The notes beneath the pieces were generated by a model that saw only the letters and a program-made list of their open reading frames with translations, did no database searches and was not told the DNA's origin. DNA of 64,000 nt, from NCBI RefSeq assembly GCF_009906795.1, contig NZ_JAAALN010000001.1, positions 1-64,000 of the forward strand. The letters are read 5' to 3'. This document shows, piece after piece, positions 19,213-27,484 of the stretch. Made by a program: the position numbers and the translations under genes. The stretch is from Kineococcus siccus. GTDB taxonomy: Bacteria; Actinomycetota; Actinomycetes; Actinomycetales; Kineococcaceae. Within the stretch, counting starts at the first letter, position 1, and each line of letters starts with the position of its first letter.

Positions 19213-19992
19213 ATGAGCAGTCCCGAACCGACCGACGAGGGCGTCGACCTCAGCTTCCGGCTCGACGGCCGCACGGCCCTCATCACCGGCGGCGCCTCGG
19301 GGATCGGCAGCGCCATGGCGGGCGTCTTCGCCTCGGTGGGGGCCCGCCTCGTCGTCGTCGACCTCGACGGCGACGCGGCGGCCCGCCGGGCGGAGGAGCT
19401 GGGCGGCGGGGCGATCGGCCTGCAGGGCGACGTCGCCGACCCCGCGTCGGTCGAGGCCTTCACGGGCGCCGCGGTCGCGGCGACGGGCGGCGTCGACGTC
19501 CTCGTGACCTGCGCCGGCATCGTCGACCTCGCCCCCGCCGAGGAGCTCACCCCCGCGTCCTTCACCCGGACGATCGCCATCAACCTGACGGGCACGTTCC
19601 TCACGGCGCAGGCCGTCGGGCGGGGCATGCTCGAGCGGGGGCACGGCAAGGTCATCACGATGGCCTCGCAGGCGGCGTCGGTCGCCCTCGACGGTCACGC
19701 CGCCTACTGCGCGTCCAAGGCCGGCGTCGTCGGCCTCACGCGGGTGCTGGCGTCGGAGTGGGCGGGGCGCGGCGTCACCGCGAACTCCATCTCGCCGACC
19801 GTCGTCCTCACCGACCTGGGCCGCAAGGCCTGGTCGGGTCCCAAGGGGGACGCGGCGAAGGCCGCCATCCCGACGGGCCGGTTCGCGCTGCCCCGCGAGA
19901 TCGCGGGGGCCGCGCTGTTCCTGGCCTCGGGCGCCGCGGACATGGTCAACGGCACCGACCTCGTCGTCGACGGGGGCTACACGATCCGGTAG
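19213..19992 (+). CDS. Short-chain dehydrogenase (polyol dehydrogenase-like)
   Basis: 259-aa classical SDR. ALITGGASGIGSAMAGVF is the cofactor motif, VVVDLDGDAAARRAEELGG has the Asp that favours NAD, VLVTCAGIVDLAP is NAG-like, and VALDGHAAYCASKAGVVGLT holds the catalytic YxxxK. The end (LASGAADMVNGTDLVVDGGY) is typical. Similar SDRs in actinobacterial polyol loci oxidise tetritols or pentitols. Last gene of the operon, 42 bases after the lipoprotein, so substrate oxidation, phosphorylation and uptake are likely co-regulated by the DeoR repressor. Confidence 0.88.
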   Translation: MSSPEPTDEGVDLSFRLDGRTALITGGASGIGSAMAGVFASVGARLVVVDLDGDAAARRAEELGGGAIGLQGDVADPASVEAFTGAAVAATGGVDVLVTCAGIVDLAPAEELTPASFTRTIAINLTGTFLTAQAVGRGMLERGHGKVITMASQAASVALDGHAAYCASKAGVVGLTRVLASEWAGRGVTANSISPTVVLTDLGRKAWSGPKGDAAKAAIPTGRFALPREIAGAALFLASGAADMVNGTDLVVDGGYTIR

Positions 19993-20035
19993 CGGGTGCG
20001 TGCGCGGCGGGGCCGACCGCGGGCACACTGACGTC

Positions 20036-21031
20036 GTGGAGCTGCTCATCGCGCGCAATCCCGACCCGGACAGCCGGCTCCCCTACCTGCTGCGTCTGCC
20101 GCTCGGGTCGGGGCTGGTGTTCGCCACGAAGGACACCTGGCCCCGGACGAGCGGGCTCTACTGCCACCCGCTGCCGCTGGAGTCCTGGCCGGCCGACGCG
20201 GACATCGTCGAGGAGGTGGGCTTGGAGGCCTGCACCCGCCGCGGCGCCGCGATCGACGTGGTGGCCGACCGGGGGCGGGAGAACCGGTCGCAGATCGTCT
20301 TCACGCGGGCCCGGGGCCGCGAGATGGTGTTCTGGCAGTCACCGCGCACCCGCAAGCAGGCGAGGCCCGACGTCACGCTGCCCACGGCCCGGGCCGCGGG
20401 CCTCGCCGACCTGGAGATCGTCGTCGACGCCCACGAGCGGTACCCGTACCGGTTCTCCACCCAGCAGGTCTCGCTGGTCCGCAGGGGACTGCCGTGCGGC
20501 GACTACGCCGTCGTGGCGGGCGGACGCACCGTGGCCGCGGTGGAGCGGAAGTCGCTCGCGGACCTGGCGTCGAGCCTCACGAGCGGCCGGTTGCGCTACG
20601 CCCTGGGAGAACTGGCCGCCCTGCCGCGGGCGGCGGTCGTCGTCGAGGAGGGCTACGCCAAGGTGTTCGCCCTGGAGCACGTGCGGCCCGCTCAGGTGGC
20701 CGACGGCCTCGCGGAGCTGCAGGTGCGCTTCCCGACGATCCCCGTCGTCTTCTGCGAGAACCGCAAGACGGCGGAGGAGTGGACCTACCGCTGGCTGGCG
20801 GCCGCGTGGACGTGGGCGGGCGAGGAGGGTTCGGCGGTGGCGCGCGTCGGCGAAGGGCAGGCGCCGGGCGGGCTCGAGGCGCCCGAGCCGTCGTCGCGGG
20901 AGGTGCGTGCCTGGGCGCTCGCCCAGGGGCTGCCGGTGTCGGACCGCGGCCGGTTGCGACCCGAGATCGTCGCGGCCTGGCGGGCCGCCCACGGGGGCGC
21001 CGGGCCCAGCGGCCCCGATCAGGTCCAGTAG
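20036..21031 (+). CDS. ERCC4-domain nuclease with Lsr2-like C-terminus
   Basis: 331 aa from GTG 20036 (MELLIARNPD). A middle ERCC4/XPF-type nuclease domain shows LEIVVDAHERYPYRF, RRGLPCGDYAVVAGGRTVAA and then VERKSLADLASSL, with the catalytic ERKxxxD around residues 170-176. The C-terminal 40 residues (SSREVRAWALAQGLPVSDRG then RLRPEIVAAWRAAHG) match the DNA-binding tail of the nucleoid protein Lsr2. The first 100 residues are a domain I do not recognise. A DNA repair or structure-specific nuclease role is likely. Its 3' end overlaps the converging SPL-like gene by 13 bases. Confidence 0.82.
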   Translation: MELLIARNPDPDSRLPYLLRLPLGSGLVFATKDTWPRTSGLYCHPLPLESWPADADIVEEVGLEACTRRGAAIDVVADRGRENRSQIVFTRARGREMVFWQSPRTRKQARPDVTLPTARAAGLADLEIVVDAHERYPYRFSTQQVSLVRRGLPCGDYAVVAGGRTVAAVERKSLADLASSLTSGRLRYALGELAALPRAAVVVEEGYAKVFALEHVRPAQVADGLAELQVRFPTIPVVFCENRKTAEEWTYRWLAAAWTWAGEEGSAVARVGEGQAPGGLEAPEPSSREVRAWALAQGLPVSDRGRLRPEIVAAWRAAHGGAGPSGPDQVQ

Positions 21032-22104
21032 AGGTAGCGGGCCTGGGGCAGGTCCCGCGCGAGGGCCGCCTCGAACCACGTCCGGAGGTCCTTCATGGTG
21101 TCCTTGTCGTAGACGTACTTCACCGCGCCGAACTTGCCGTGCTTGCGCGTGCGGGCGTCCTCGTCGAGGTCGAGCTTGGTGCCCGGGTACCAGCCGAGCT
21201 GGACGTCCTTGCTCTTGGGCGTGAACCGGTGCGTGATGCACTCGACGGTGAGGTCGAGGCCGGGCACGTCCGCGAGCTCCGCCCCGGCGGCGGCGAGCAG
21301 CTGGCCGTACTGCTGCTCCCAGTCCTCGACGGGCATGATCGGGGCGATGGTCAGGCCCACGGGGTAGCCGGCGCGGGCCAGCTTCCCGAGCGCCCGCAGC
21401 CGCGCGGCGACGCGGGCCGTGCCGCCCTCGAAGCGCTCGACGCCGCGGACGTTGACCGAGGCGCGGATGCGCGTGCGGCCGTGGTGCGGCAGGTCGAGGA
21501 GGCCGTCGACGTCGTCGTACTTGGTGGTCAGCCGCAGCTGAACGGGGCCGGCCCAGTCGTGCGTGCCGAAGTGGGTGATCGTCGCGGCGAGCGAACCCGT
21601 GACGTGCTCGACCGCCAGCGGGTCGGTGTAGCAGGACGCCTCGAACGTCGTCCCCTCGTGCCCGCGCGCCTCGGTCCCGGACGTGACCGAACCCGCGCCC
21701 ACGACGTCGTCGAGCCCGGCGAGGATGCGCGGCAGGTCGGCGTAGACGCGCGTGATCGGCGGCCCCGACAGCGAGCCCGCGAGGTAGCAGTACTGGCAGT
21801 GCCCGGGGCAGCCCTCGGCGAGCGGGAACGACCAGTCCGCGCTCGGCGGGATGGGCGTCGGCCTGCGCTTGCTCGCGGCGCTGGTGACCACGGCGAGGGT
21901 GCGCTTGGCGCGGGCGTAGGTGGCGCGCTCGTCGGCCTGGCGCAGGCTGGGGAGGCGGTCACCGGGCAGCAGGGTGACGTCCTCGACGCCCGCCGCGGTG
22001 AGCCGTTCGACGATGCTGCGGCCGTGCGGTTCGGCGGCGGCGGAGGCGGTGACCAGCACGTGCGTCGGGGTCCACAGGATCGGGCGGGCGGGGGCACTCG
22101 GCAC
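21019..22104 (-). CDS. Spore photoproduct lyase-like radical SAM protein
   Basis: 361 aa from GTG 22104 (VPSAPARPILWTPTHVLVTA); a longer upstream frame is rejected because it runs through the divergent promoter region. LAEGCPGHCQYCYLAG at residues 96-110 has the CxxxCxxC iron-sulphur motif of the SPL subgroup, and FEASCYTDPLAVEHVTGSLA and RASVNVRGVERFEGGTARVA resemble SplB. It likely acts on DNA lesions using S-adenosylmethionine. The cell need not sporulate, since such homologues occur in non-sporulating actinobacteria. The neighbouring ERCC4 nuclease suggests a small DNA repair pair, but they converge and are not co-transcribed. Confidence 0.8.
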   Translation of the reverse strand: MPSAPARPILWTPTHVLVTASAAAEPHGRSIVERLTAAGVEDVTLLPGDRLPSLRQADERATYARAKRTLAVVTSAASKRRPTPIPPSADWSFPLAEGCPGHCQYCYLAGSLSGPPITRVYADLPRILAGLDDVVGAGSVTSGTEARGHEGTTFEASCYTDPLAVEHVTGSLAATITHFGTHDWAGPVQLRLTTKYDDVDGLLDLPHHGRTRIRASVNVRGVERFEGGTARVAARLRALGKLARAGYPVGLTIAPIMPVEDWEQQYGQLLAAAGAELADVPGLDLTVECITHRFTPKSKDVQLGWYPGTKLDLDEDARTRKHGKFGAVKYVYDKDTMKDLRTWFEAALARDLPQARYLYWT

Positions 22105-22106
22105 GT

Positions 22107-22121
22107 CAGGTGCAACACCTG
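22107..22121. repeat. Inverted repeat CAGGTG-N3-CACCTG
   Basis: Perfect 6-bp arms around CAA, immediately upstream of the SPL-like gene start (22104), where it could act as an operator. It does not match the actinobacterial SOS box pattern. Confidence 0.45.
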
Positions 22122-22147
22122 GTCCGCCGGGACGCATCCGTCCTGAC

Positions 22148-22169
22148 GGCGTGTGACGGGACACACGCC
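22148..22169. repeat. Inverted repeat, 8-bp arms, between SPL-like and GT4 genes
   Basis: GGCGTGTG (22148-22155) and CACACGCC (22162-22169) are perfect reverse complements around a 6-base loop. It sits between two divergently transcribed genes, so an operator is more likely than a terminator. Confidence 0.5.
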
Positions 22170-22249
22170 GCGCGCTCTTCCCCGGGAGTTCGGTTCGGCG
22201 CCGTGGCGGCGTTCCCCTCCCGTCCTCGCCGCCCGGGGACGCTGGTGCC

Positions 22250-23344
22250 GTGCGCGTCGCGATCGTCACCGAGTCGTTCCTGCCACAGGTCAACGGGGTC
22301 ACGCGGTCCGTCCAGCGGGTGTGCGAGCACCTCGCGCGCCGCGGTCACGAGGCCGTCGTCGTCGCTCCCGGGCGCGGGCCCCGGACGTGCGGTCCCTACC
22401 GCGTCGTGCGGATCCCCTCCGTCCCGCTGCCGGGGCACGCCGCGCAGCGCGTCGCGTACCCGACGCCCGTGCTGGCGCAGGCGCTGGGGAGCTTCCGCCC
22501 CGACGTCGTGCACCTGGCGGCACCCACGGTGCTGGGGGCGCAGGCCGCGACCCTCGCCCGGCGAGCGGGGGTTCCCGCGGTCGCGATCTACCAGACCGAC
22601 CTGCCCGGTTTCGTCGAGCAGTACGGCCTCGGCGGGGTGTCGACGACGCTGTGGCGGTGGCTGCGCCGCGTGCACGGGATGGCCGCGCGCACCCTCGCGC
22701 CGAGCCGGCAGGCGTGCGCGCAGCTGCGCTCGCACGGGGTTCCCGACGTCTCGCGGTGGCCGCGGGGCGTGGACCTCGAGCGGTTCTCGCCGCTGCACCG
22801 CGACGACGACCTGCGGCGCCGGCTCGCGCCGCGCGGCGAGGTCCTCGTCGGCTACGTCGGGCGGCTGGCCCGGGAGAAGGAGCTGCACCTGCTGACCGCC
22901 GTCGACGCCCTCCCGGGGGTGCGGCTCGTGGTGGTCGGGGACGGCCCGCAGCGACCGCAGCTGCAGCGGCTGCTGCCGCGCGCCGAGTTCCTCGGGATGC
23001 TGCACGGGCAGGAGCTGTCGGCCGCGTACGCGTCGCTGGACCTGTTCGTGCACACGGGCCGGCACGAGACGTTCTGCCAGTCGGCTCAGGAGGCGCTCGC
23101 GAGTTCCGTGCCCGTCGTCGCCCCCGCGGCCGGTGGGCTGCTGGACCTCGTCGTCCCGGGCGTCAACGGCTCGATGTTCGCGCCCGGCGCGGCGGCGGAC
23201 CTGCAGGCCGAGGTCGCCCGCCTCGCGCAGGACGCCCAGGCGCGGCAGGAGCTGGCGTTCGCGGCCCGGCCCTCGGTGCAGCACCGCGACTGGTTCTCCA
23301 TCGGCGAGCAGCTGGTCGCGACGTACGACGAGCTCGTCGGGTGA
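22250..23344 (+). CDS. GT4 glycosyltransferase (MgtA/PimB-like mannosyltransferase group)
   Basis: 364-aa retaining GT-B enzyme. MRVAIVTESFLPQVNGVTRS is the characteristic opening of the actinobacterial GDP-mannose-dependent group. DVVHLAAPTVLG, AIYQTDLPGFVEQYGL and WPRGVDLERFSP follow. The donor-binding half has VGYVGRLAREKELHLL, VVVGDGPQRPQL and a later HTGRHETFCQSAQEAL with the ExxFCQ..EA motif. Likely cytosolic and membrane-associated, transferring mannose or another hexose to a lipid acceptor. GTG start 22250; its stop overlaps the next glycosyltransferase by 4 bases. Confidence 0.85.
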   Translation: MRVAIVTESFLPQVNGVTRSVQRVCEHLARRGHEAVVVAPGRGPRTCGPYRVVRIPSVPLPGHAAQRVAYPTPVLAQALGSFRPDVVHLAAPTVLGAQAATLARRAGVPAVAIYQTDLPGFVEQYGLGGVSTTLWRWLRRVHGMAARTLAPSRQACAQLRSHGVPDVSRWPRGVDLERFSPLHRDDDLRRRLAPRGEVLVGYVGRLAREKELHLLTAVDALPGVRLVVVGDGPQRPQLQRLLPRAEFLGMLHGQELSAAYASLDLFVHTGRHETFCQSAQEALASSVPVVAPAAGGLLDLVVPGVNGSMFAPGAAADLQAEVARLAQDAQARQELAFAARPSVQHRDWFSIGEQLVATYDELVG

Positions 23345-24432
23345 CGTCCATCGTCCTGGTGGCGAACTTCGTCGCCCCCCGTTCCGGCGGCATCCGGACG
23401 GTGCTGCAGCAGCTGGCCGCCGGGTACGCGCAGCGGGGGCACGAGGTGACCGTGGTCGTGCCGGGTCCGGTGACCCGGCGGCGGCGCGGACCGTGGGGGA
23501 CCGCGGTGACCATCGCCTCCCCCCGCGTCCCCGGGACCGGGTACCGCCTGACGACGGGGCGCAGCGACCTGCAGCGCGCGCTGGCGGCGTCCTGGCCCGA
23601 GCGCCTCGAGGTCCACGACCGGTCGAGCCTGCTGTGGCTCGGGTCCTGGGCCCGCCGGGAGGGCGTCCCCAGCCTCGCGGTCAGCCACGAGCGCCTCGAC
23701 CGGGTGCTGGGGCAGTGGCTGCCCGGCAGCGGACGGGCCGGCACGGCGGCGGCGGACGCCTGGAACGCGCGGCTGGTCGAGGAGTTCGACACGGTGGTCT
23801 GCACGACGGGGTGGGCGGCGGAGGAGTTCCGGCGGATCGGGGCGCGACCGGCCCTCGTCCCGCTCGGGGTGGACCTCGAGGAGTTCCGGCCGCGACCGCG
23901 CGCGCCGCACGAGGATCCCCTGCTGGTCGTGTCGAGCCGGTTGTCGCGCGAGAAGCGCGTCGACCTGGCCGTCGACGCCGTGCGGCGGCTCGCCGCCCGG
24001 GGCCGGCGGGTGCGCCTCGTCGTCGCGGGTGACGGCCCGCAGCGGCGGTTCCTGGAACGCCGCGCGGCGGGCCTGCCGGTGGAGTTCACGGGTTTCCTCC
24101 GCGACCGCGCGACCGTCGCGGCGCTGCTGGCGAGCGCCGACGTGGTCCTCGCCCCGGGGCCGGTCGAGACGTTCGGGTTGTCGGGGCTCGAGGCCCTCGC
24201 GTGCGGGACGCCCGTCGTGGTGCACGCCGACACCGGGCTCGCGGAGGTCCTCGTCCCGGGCGCGGGGCTCGTCGCGGCCGGGAGCCCCGAGGCGTTCGCG
24301 ACCGCGGTGTCCCGCGTCCTGGACGGGGCCGCGGACGGGCGGCGCGCCCGGGCGCGGGCCGAGCAGTTCCCGTGGTGGGGGACGGTGCAGGGGTTCCTCC
24401 GGGTGCACGGGCTCGTCGCGGCGCGCCGCTGA
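23341..24432 (+). CDS. GT4 glycosyltransferase (363 aa)
   Basis: Second GT-B enzyme, coupled to the first by a GTGA overlap. SIVLVANFVAPRSGGIRTVL opens the acceptor domain, and ERLEVHDRSSLLWLGSWA and LAVSHERLDRVL follow. The donor domain has LLVVSSRLSREKRVDLAVDA, VVAGDGPQRRFLE and PVETFGLSGLEALACGTPVV with the retaining ExxFGxxxxEA motif. The pair probably adds successive sugars to one glycolipid or glycan. Donor sugar unknown. Confidence 0.85.
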   Translation: MTSIVLVANFVAPRSGGIRTVLQQLAAGYAQRGHEVTVVVPGPVTRRRRGPWGTAVTIASPRVPGTGYRLTTGRSDLQRALAASWPERLEVHDRSSLLWLGSWARREGVPSLAVSHERLDRVLGQWLPGSGRAGTAAADAWNARLVEEFDTVVCTTGWAAEEFRRIGARPALVPLGVDLEEFRPRPRAPHEDPLLVVSSRLSREKRVDLAVDAVRRLAARGRRVRLVVAGDGPQRRFLERRAAGLPVEFTGFLRDRATVAALLASADVVLAPGPVETFGLSGLEALACGTPVVVHADTGLAEVLVPGAGLVAAGSPEAFATAVSRVLDGAADGRRARARAEQFPWWGTVQGFLRVHGLVAARR

Positions 24433-24441
24433 GCTCGACGT

Positions 24442-24642
24442 TCACCGCGGCAGCGACACCGCCGTCGCCGGCAGGAGGTCGAACACCCCCGGTTCCCGCC
24501 AGAGCGGGGTGCCGACGGGTGAACCGGCGCACAGCGACGTGGCGGCGCCGATCACGCGGTCGCGGTCGACGGGCCAGCGCAGCGGTGCGGCGATCTCGTC
24601 GAGGTCCGCGGGCCGGCGGGCCAAGGCCGTCGTGACGTGCAC
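24442..24642 (-). CDS. Small hypothetical protein (66 aa), possibly a gene remnant
   Basis: A GTG-started frame reading VHVTTALARRPADLDEIAAP followed by LRWPVDRDRVIGAATSL. Composition looks protein-like rather than like a shadow, and the frame stays open about 30 codons upstream without a good start, so it may be the tail of a lost gene. No family recognised and no ribosome site seen. It converges on the GT4 gene 9 bases away. Confidence 0.35.
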   Translation of the reverse strand: MHVTTALARRPADLDEIAAPLRWPVDRDRVIGAATSLCAGSPVGTPLWREPGVFDLLPATAVSLPR

Positions 24643-24719
24643 GACCGCCGGCAGGCTCGCGGACTTCGCGAGGTTGCAGCGGGTGGCCCTTGCGTCTCGC
24701 GTGGCCTCTCTGGTTCTAT

Positions 24720-24744
24720 CTACCTAGAAAATCAACCTAGGTAG
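24720..24744. promoter_or_regulatory. Candidate PadR operator over the membrane-protein promoter
   Basis: CTACCTAG (24720-24727) and CTAGGTAG (24737-24744) are perfect 8-bp inverted arms around a 9-base A+T-rich spacer, right after a TTCTAT hexamer that would serve as -10 (TTGCGT upstream as -35). It lies 16 bases before the ATG at 24760. PadR repressors bind such dyads, and a padR gene ends this two-gene operon, so autoregulation is likely. Confidence 0.55.
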
Positions 24745-24759
24745 ACGGCGGGGATCGAC

Positions 24760-25761
24760 ATGGATCAGCGGACGTGGCCGGAGCAGGACCGCAAGTGGGT
24801 AGCGCGCTACCAGAGCGCGATCACCGGGAAGCACGTCCCCGCGGACGTGCTCGAGCGGCGCGAGGGCGAACTGCTCGCTGCGGTGCGCGCGGCCGGGCTG
24901 CCGGCGGCCGAGGTCTTCGGTGACGCCGCCGAGCTGGCCGGCGAGGACGCGACCGAGCTGGGGACCACGGGCGAAGCGGTGCGGACTTCTGAGGGTGGGG
25001 GGCGGCGCGCGGCGCTGCGGGAGGTCGGCGGGACGCTACTGGCCCTCGGTGCCGTGGCGGTGGCGTCCACGGCGCTACGCAACGGCTGGTTCGTGGACCT
25101 CGAGCTGGGGGCGACTCTCGTCGCGGTGAGCGTGGCGGCGGTCTTCCTCGGCTGGGTCGTCGGGCGGTCTCTGTTCTCCGCTGGTCGTCCGGCCTGGATG
25201 GCGGGTGTGCTCCTGGGCGTCCTGGCCGTCGCTGTCGCGGGCATCGCTGCGGCGGTCGAAGTGGGTCCTGACGTCGTCGTGGCCGGCGACGTGCCGGTGC
25301 TGCTCCTGGGTGCGGGACTGCTCGTCCCTGGTGTCGTGGTGCTCGTGGTCGCCGCCCGGATGCCGCAGCCGAGTCTGCGGCTGGAGTGGGACGACGCCGA
25401 GTGGCTGCGTCGCTTCCGCGGCGGGCTGGTGTCCCGGCTGGTGCCGCGGGCCACGGCCCGGGCCCACGTCGCGGAGGTCGAGCAGCAGGTGTCTTCGTCC
25501 GGTGTGCCGGCTCATGCGGAGTTCGGTCACCCCCTGGTGCTCGCGCGGGAGGTCGCGCGGGCTGACCGGACCGCCCGGGCGCGGTGGTGGTGGGTGGCCA
25601 CCGTCGCCGGGACCGGCGTTCCCCTCGTGATCGGTCTGCTGATCCTCGTCAACAACAGCTGGGGTGCGCTGAGCATCCCCCTGGGCGCCTTCCTGGTGCT
25701 CGTGGGGCTCTCCCGATCGGTCGCGGCCTGGCGCGGACGACCCTGGGCTCGGCAGGCATGA
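24760..25761 (+). CDS. Membrane protein with DUF1700-like N-terminus, PadR-linked
   Basis: 333 aa. The first 90 residues are soluble (MDQRTWPEQDRKWVARYQSA, with a later VRAAGLPAAEVFGDA), as in HAAS/DUF1700-type proteins that pair with PadR. About seven hydrophobic helices follow in two groups (residues 95-205 and 275-325), with a soluble RLEWDDAEWLRRFRGGLV loop between them. ATG 24760 is 16 bases after the dyad. Stop overlaps the padR ATG by 4 bases. A membrane-stress or efflux-related role is guessed from the pairing only. Confidence 0.75.
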   Translation: MDQRTWPEQDRKWVARYQSAITGKHVPADVLERREGELLAAVRAAGLPAAEVFGDAAELAGEDATELGTTGEAVRTSEGGGRRAALREVGGTLLALGAVAVASTALRNGWFVDLELGATLVAVSVAAVFLGWVVGRSLFSAGRPAWMAGVLLGVLAVAVAGIAAAVEVGPDVVVAGDVPVLLLGAGLLVPGVVVLVVAARMPQPSLRLEWDDAEWLRRFRGGLVSRLVPRATARAHVAEVEQQVSSSGVPAHAEFGHPLVLAREVARADRTARARWWWVATVAGTGVPLVIGLLILVNNSWGALSIPLGAFLVLVGLSRSVAAWRGRPWARQA

Positions 25762-26078
25762 GCCTCGCCGGGTGGCAGCGGGTGTCGCTGCCGATGCTCG
25801 TGCTCGACGTGCTCGCGGCGGCGCCGCGGCACGGGTACGGCATCTCCCAGGCCCTCGTCTCGGCCGGACTCCAACCGATCAAAGGCGCCCAGCTCTACCC
25901 GACCCTGGTCCGCCTGGAGGACGAGGGAGCGGTCACCGCGCGGTGGGAGGAGGGTGAGGCGGGTCCCGCGCGCAAGGTCTACGAGCTGACGACCGCAGGA
26001 CGGGAGCAGCTGGCGGAGCTGCACGCCCAGTGGCGGGCGTTCGTCGCCGCGGCGGAGGCCGTCGGCCGCGCCGAGTGA
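25758..26078 (+). CDS. PadR-family transcriptional regulator
   Basis: 106-aa winged-helix regulator. LPMLVLDVLAAAPRHGYGIS is the family opening, GAQLYPTLVRLEDEGAVTAR is the recognition helix and wing, and ARKVYELTTAGREQLAELHA ends the domain. Typical PadR size. ATGA overlap with the membrane-protein gene shows co-translation. It is the likely ligand-responsive repressor acting at the CTACCTAG dyad upstream of the operon. Confidence 0.9.
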   Translation: MSLAGWQRVSLPMLVLDVLAAAPRHGYGISQALVSAGLQPIKGAQLYPTLVRLEDEGAVTARWEEGEAGPARKVYELTTAGREQLAELHAQWRAFVAAAEAVGRAE

Positions 26079-26365
26079 CCCCCGGTCGCCCGCCACGCGA
26101 GCAGGTGACGCAGACGTGTTCGCGTCGACAGCGCGCTGCTCCTCGACGGATCGGCTGTCACACGCGCTCACCGTCTAGCGCCGCCGCCCGTGTCAGAAAA
26201 CGCCACGAAGACCGCGCCACACACCGCTGAAGGTCACCGCCCTGGGGCGCACCCCTCGTGCCTACCAGAGCGGACCCGCGGCTGCCGCGACCATGCCCAT
26301 CGGCCAGCATGGGACGCGTCGGTGGTCGAGCATCGCGCCGCTGCGACCACCACCCCGGAGGACCC

Positions 26366-27484
26366 GTGAGCCGTTCCGCGCCCCGCGTCGTCGTCATCGG
26401 TGCCGGCATCCTCGGTGCCTCGACCGCGGCGCACCTCGTCCGCCTCGGTGCGCACGTCGACCTCGTGACCGAGGGCGCCGTCGCCTCGGGGGCGTCGGGT
26501 CGCTCGCTGTCGTGGCTGAACTCCGCGGGGGCGCGCACGGACGCCTACCACCGCCTGCGCACCGTGGGCCTCGACCGGTGGCGGACGTTCGCGCACCGGA
26601 CCGGGCTGGACGACCGCGTGCGCTTCGACGGTGGGCTCACGTGGGCCGCGCCGGGGGAGAGCCACCGTGCGCGGCACGAGCACGAGCTGTCGATCGGCTA
26701 CGACTCGGTCTGGCTCGAGCGGAACGAGATCGCCGCGCGCGTGCCGGGCGTGGACGGCTCGGCCGTCGCGGCGGAGGGCGCGGTGTTCAACGCCGGAGAG
26801 GGCTGGGCCGACCTGCCGCTGGTCGTGGACGCGCTCCTGGCGGAGGTCGTCGCGGCGGGCGGCACCGTGCACGAGGGGGCCGGGCGGTGCGTGCCCGTCG
26901 TGAGCGGCGGGCGGGTCACCGGCGTGCGGGCGGCGTCGGGGGCCGAGTTCCCCGCGGACGCCGTCGTCCTCGCCGCGGGCGCGTGGGTGCCGCGGGAGCT
27001 GGCCGCGCTGGGCGTCGCGGTGCCCGAGCAGTCGCCCGTCGCGCTGCTGGTCCGCACCGCGCCCGTCGACGTGGGCCTGCGGGTCGTCCTGAACACCCCG
27101 CGCGTCGCGGTGCGGCCTGCGCCGGGCGGGACGCTCGTGCTCGACGCGGGGTGGTCCGAGCGCGAGGTCGAGGTGCGCGGTGACGGCGACCACCTGGTCC
27201 ACGACTCCACGGTGGCCGGGCTGATCGCCGAGGCGACGCGGGTGCTGGCCGGCACCCCGCGGCTGGAGGTGGCCGGCCTCGGCGTCGGGCCCAAGCCGAT
27301 CCCGGGCGACGGCGAACCCGTCGTCGGCGCGGTGCCCGGAGTCGCAGGCTTGCACGTGCTGTTCACGCACAGCGGCGCGACGCTCGGGCTGGTGCTGGGG
27401 GAGTTCACGGCCCGCGAGGTCGTCACGGGCGCCGAGAACCCGCTGATCGCGTCGTTCCGCCCGTCCCGCTTCGGCTCGCGGTGA
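26366..27484 (+). CDS. FAD-dependent oxidoreductase (DAO family)
   Basis: 372 aa from GTG 26366 with GGAGG upstream. VVVIGAGILGASTAAHLVRL is the dinucleotide-binding motif; GASGRSLSWLNSAGARTD and VLAAGAWVPRELAALGVAVP are typical of D-amino-acid-oxidase-like enzymes. The C-terminus (GDGEPVVGAVPGVAGLHVLF, then THSGATLGLVLGE) closes the FAD site. It oxidises an amine or hydroxy acid; the substrate is unclear. It stands alone: upstream is a 287-bp gap with no other gene seen, downstream it abuts the converging secreted protein. Confidence 0.83.
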   Translation: MSRSAPRVVVIGAGILGASTAAHLVRLGAHVDLVTEGAVASGASGRSLSWLNSAGARTDAYHRLRTVGLDRWRTFAHRTGLDDRVRFDGGLTWAAPGESHRARHEHELSIGYDSVWLERNEIAARVPGVDGSAVAAEGAVFNAGEGWADLPLVVDALLAEVVAAGGTVHEGAGRCVPVVSGGRVTGVRAASGAEFPADAVVLAAGAWVPRELAALGVAVPEQSPVALLVRTAPVDVGLRVVLNTPRVAVRPAPGGTLVLDAGWSEREVEVRGDGDHLVHDSTVAGLIAEATRVLAGTPRLEVAGLGVGPKPIPGDGEPVVGAVPGVAGLHVLFTHSGATLGLVLGEFTAREVVTGAENPLIASFRPSRFGSR

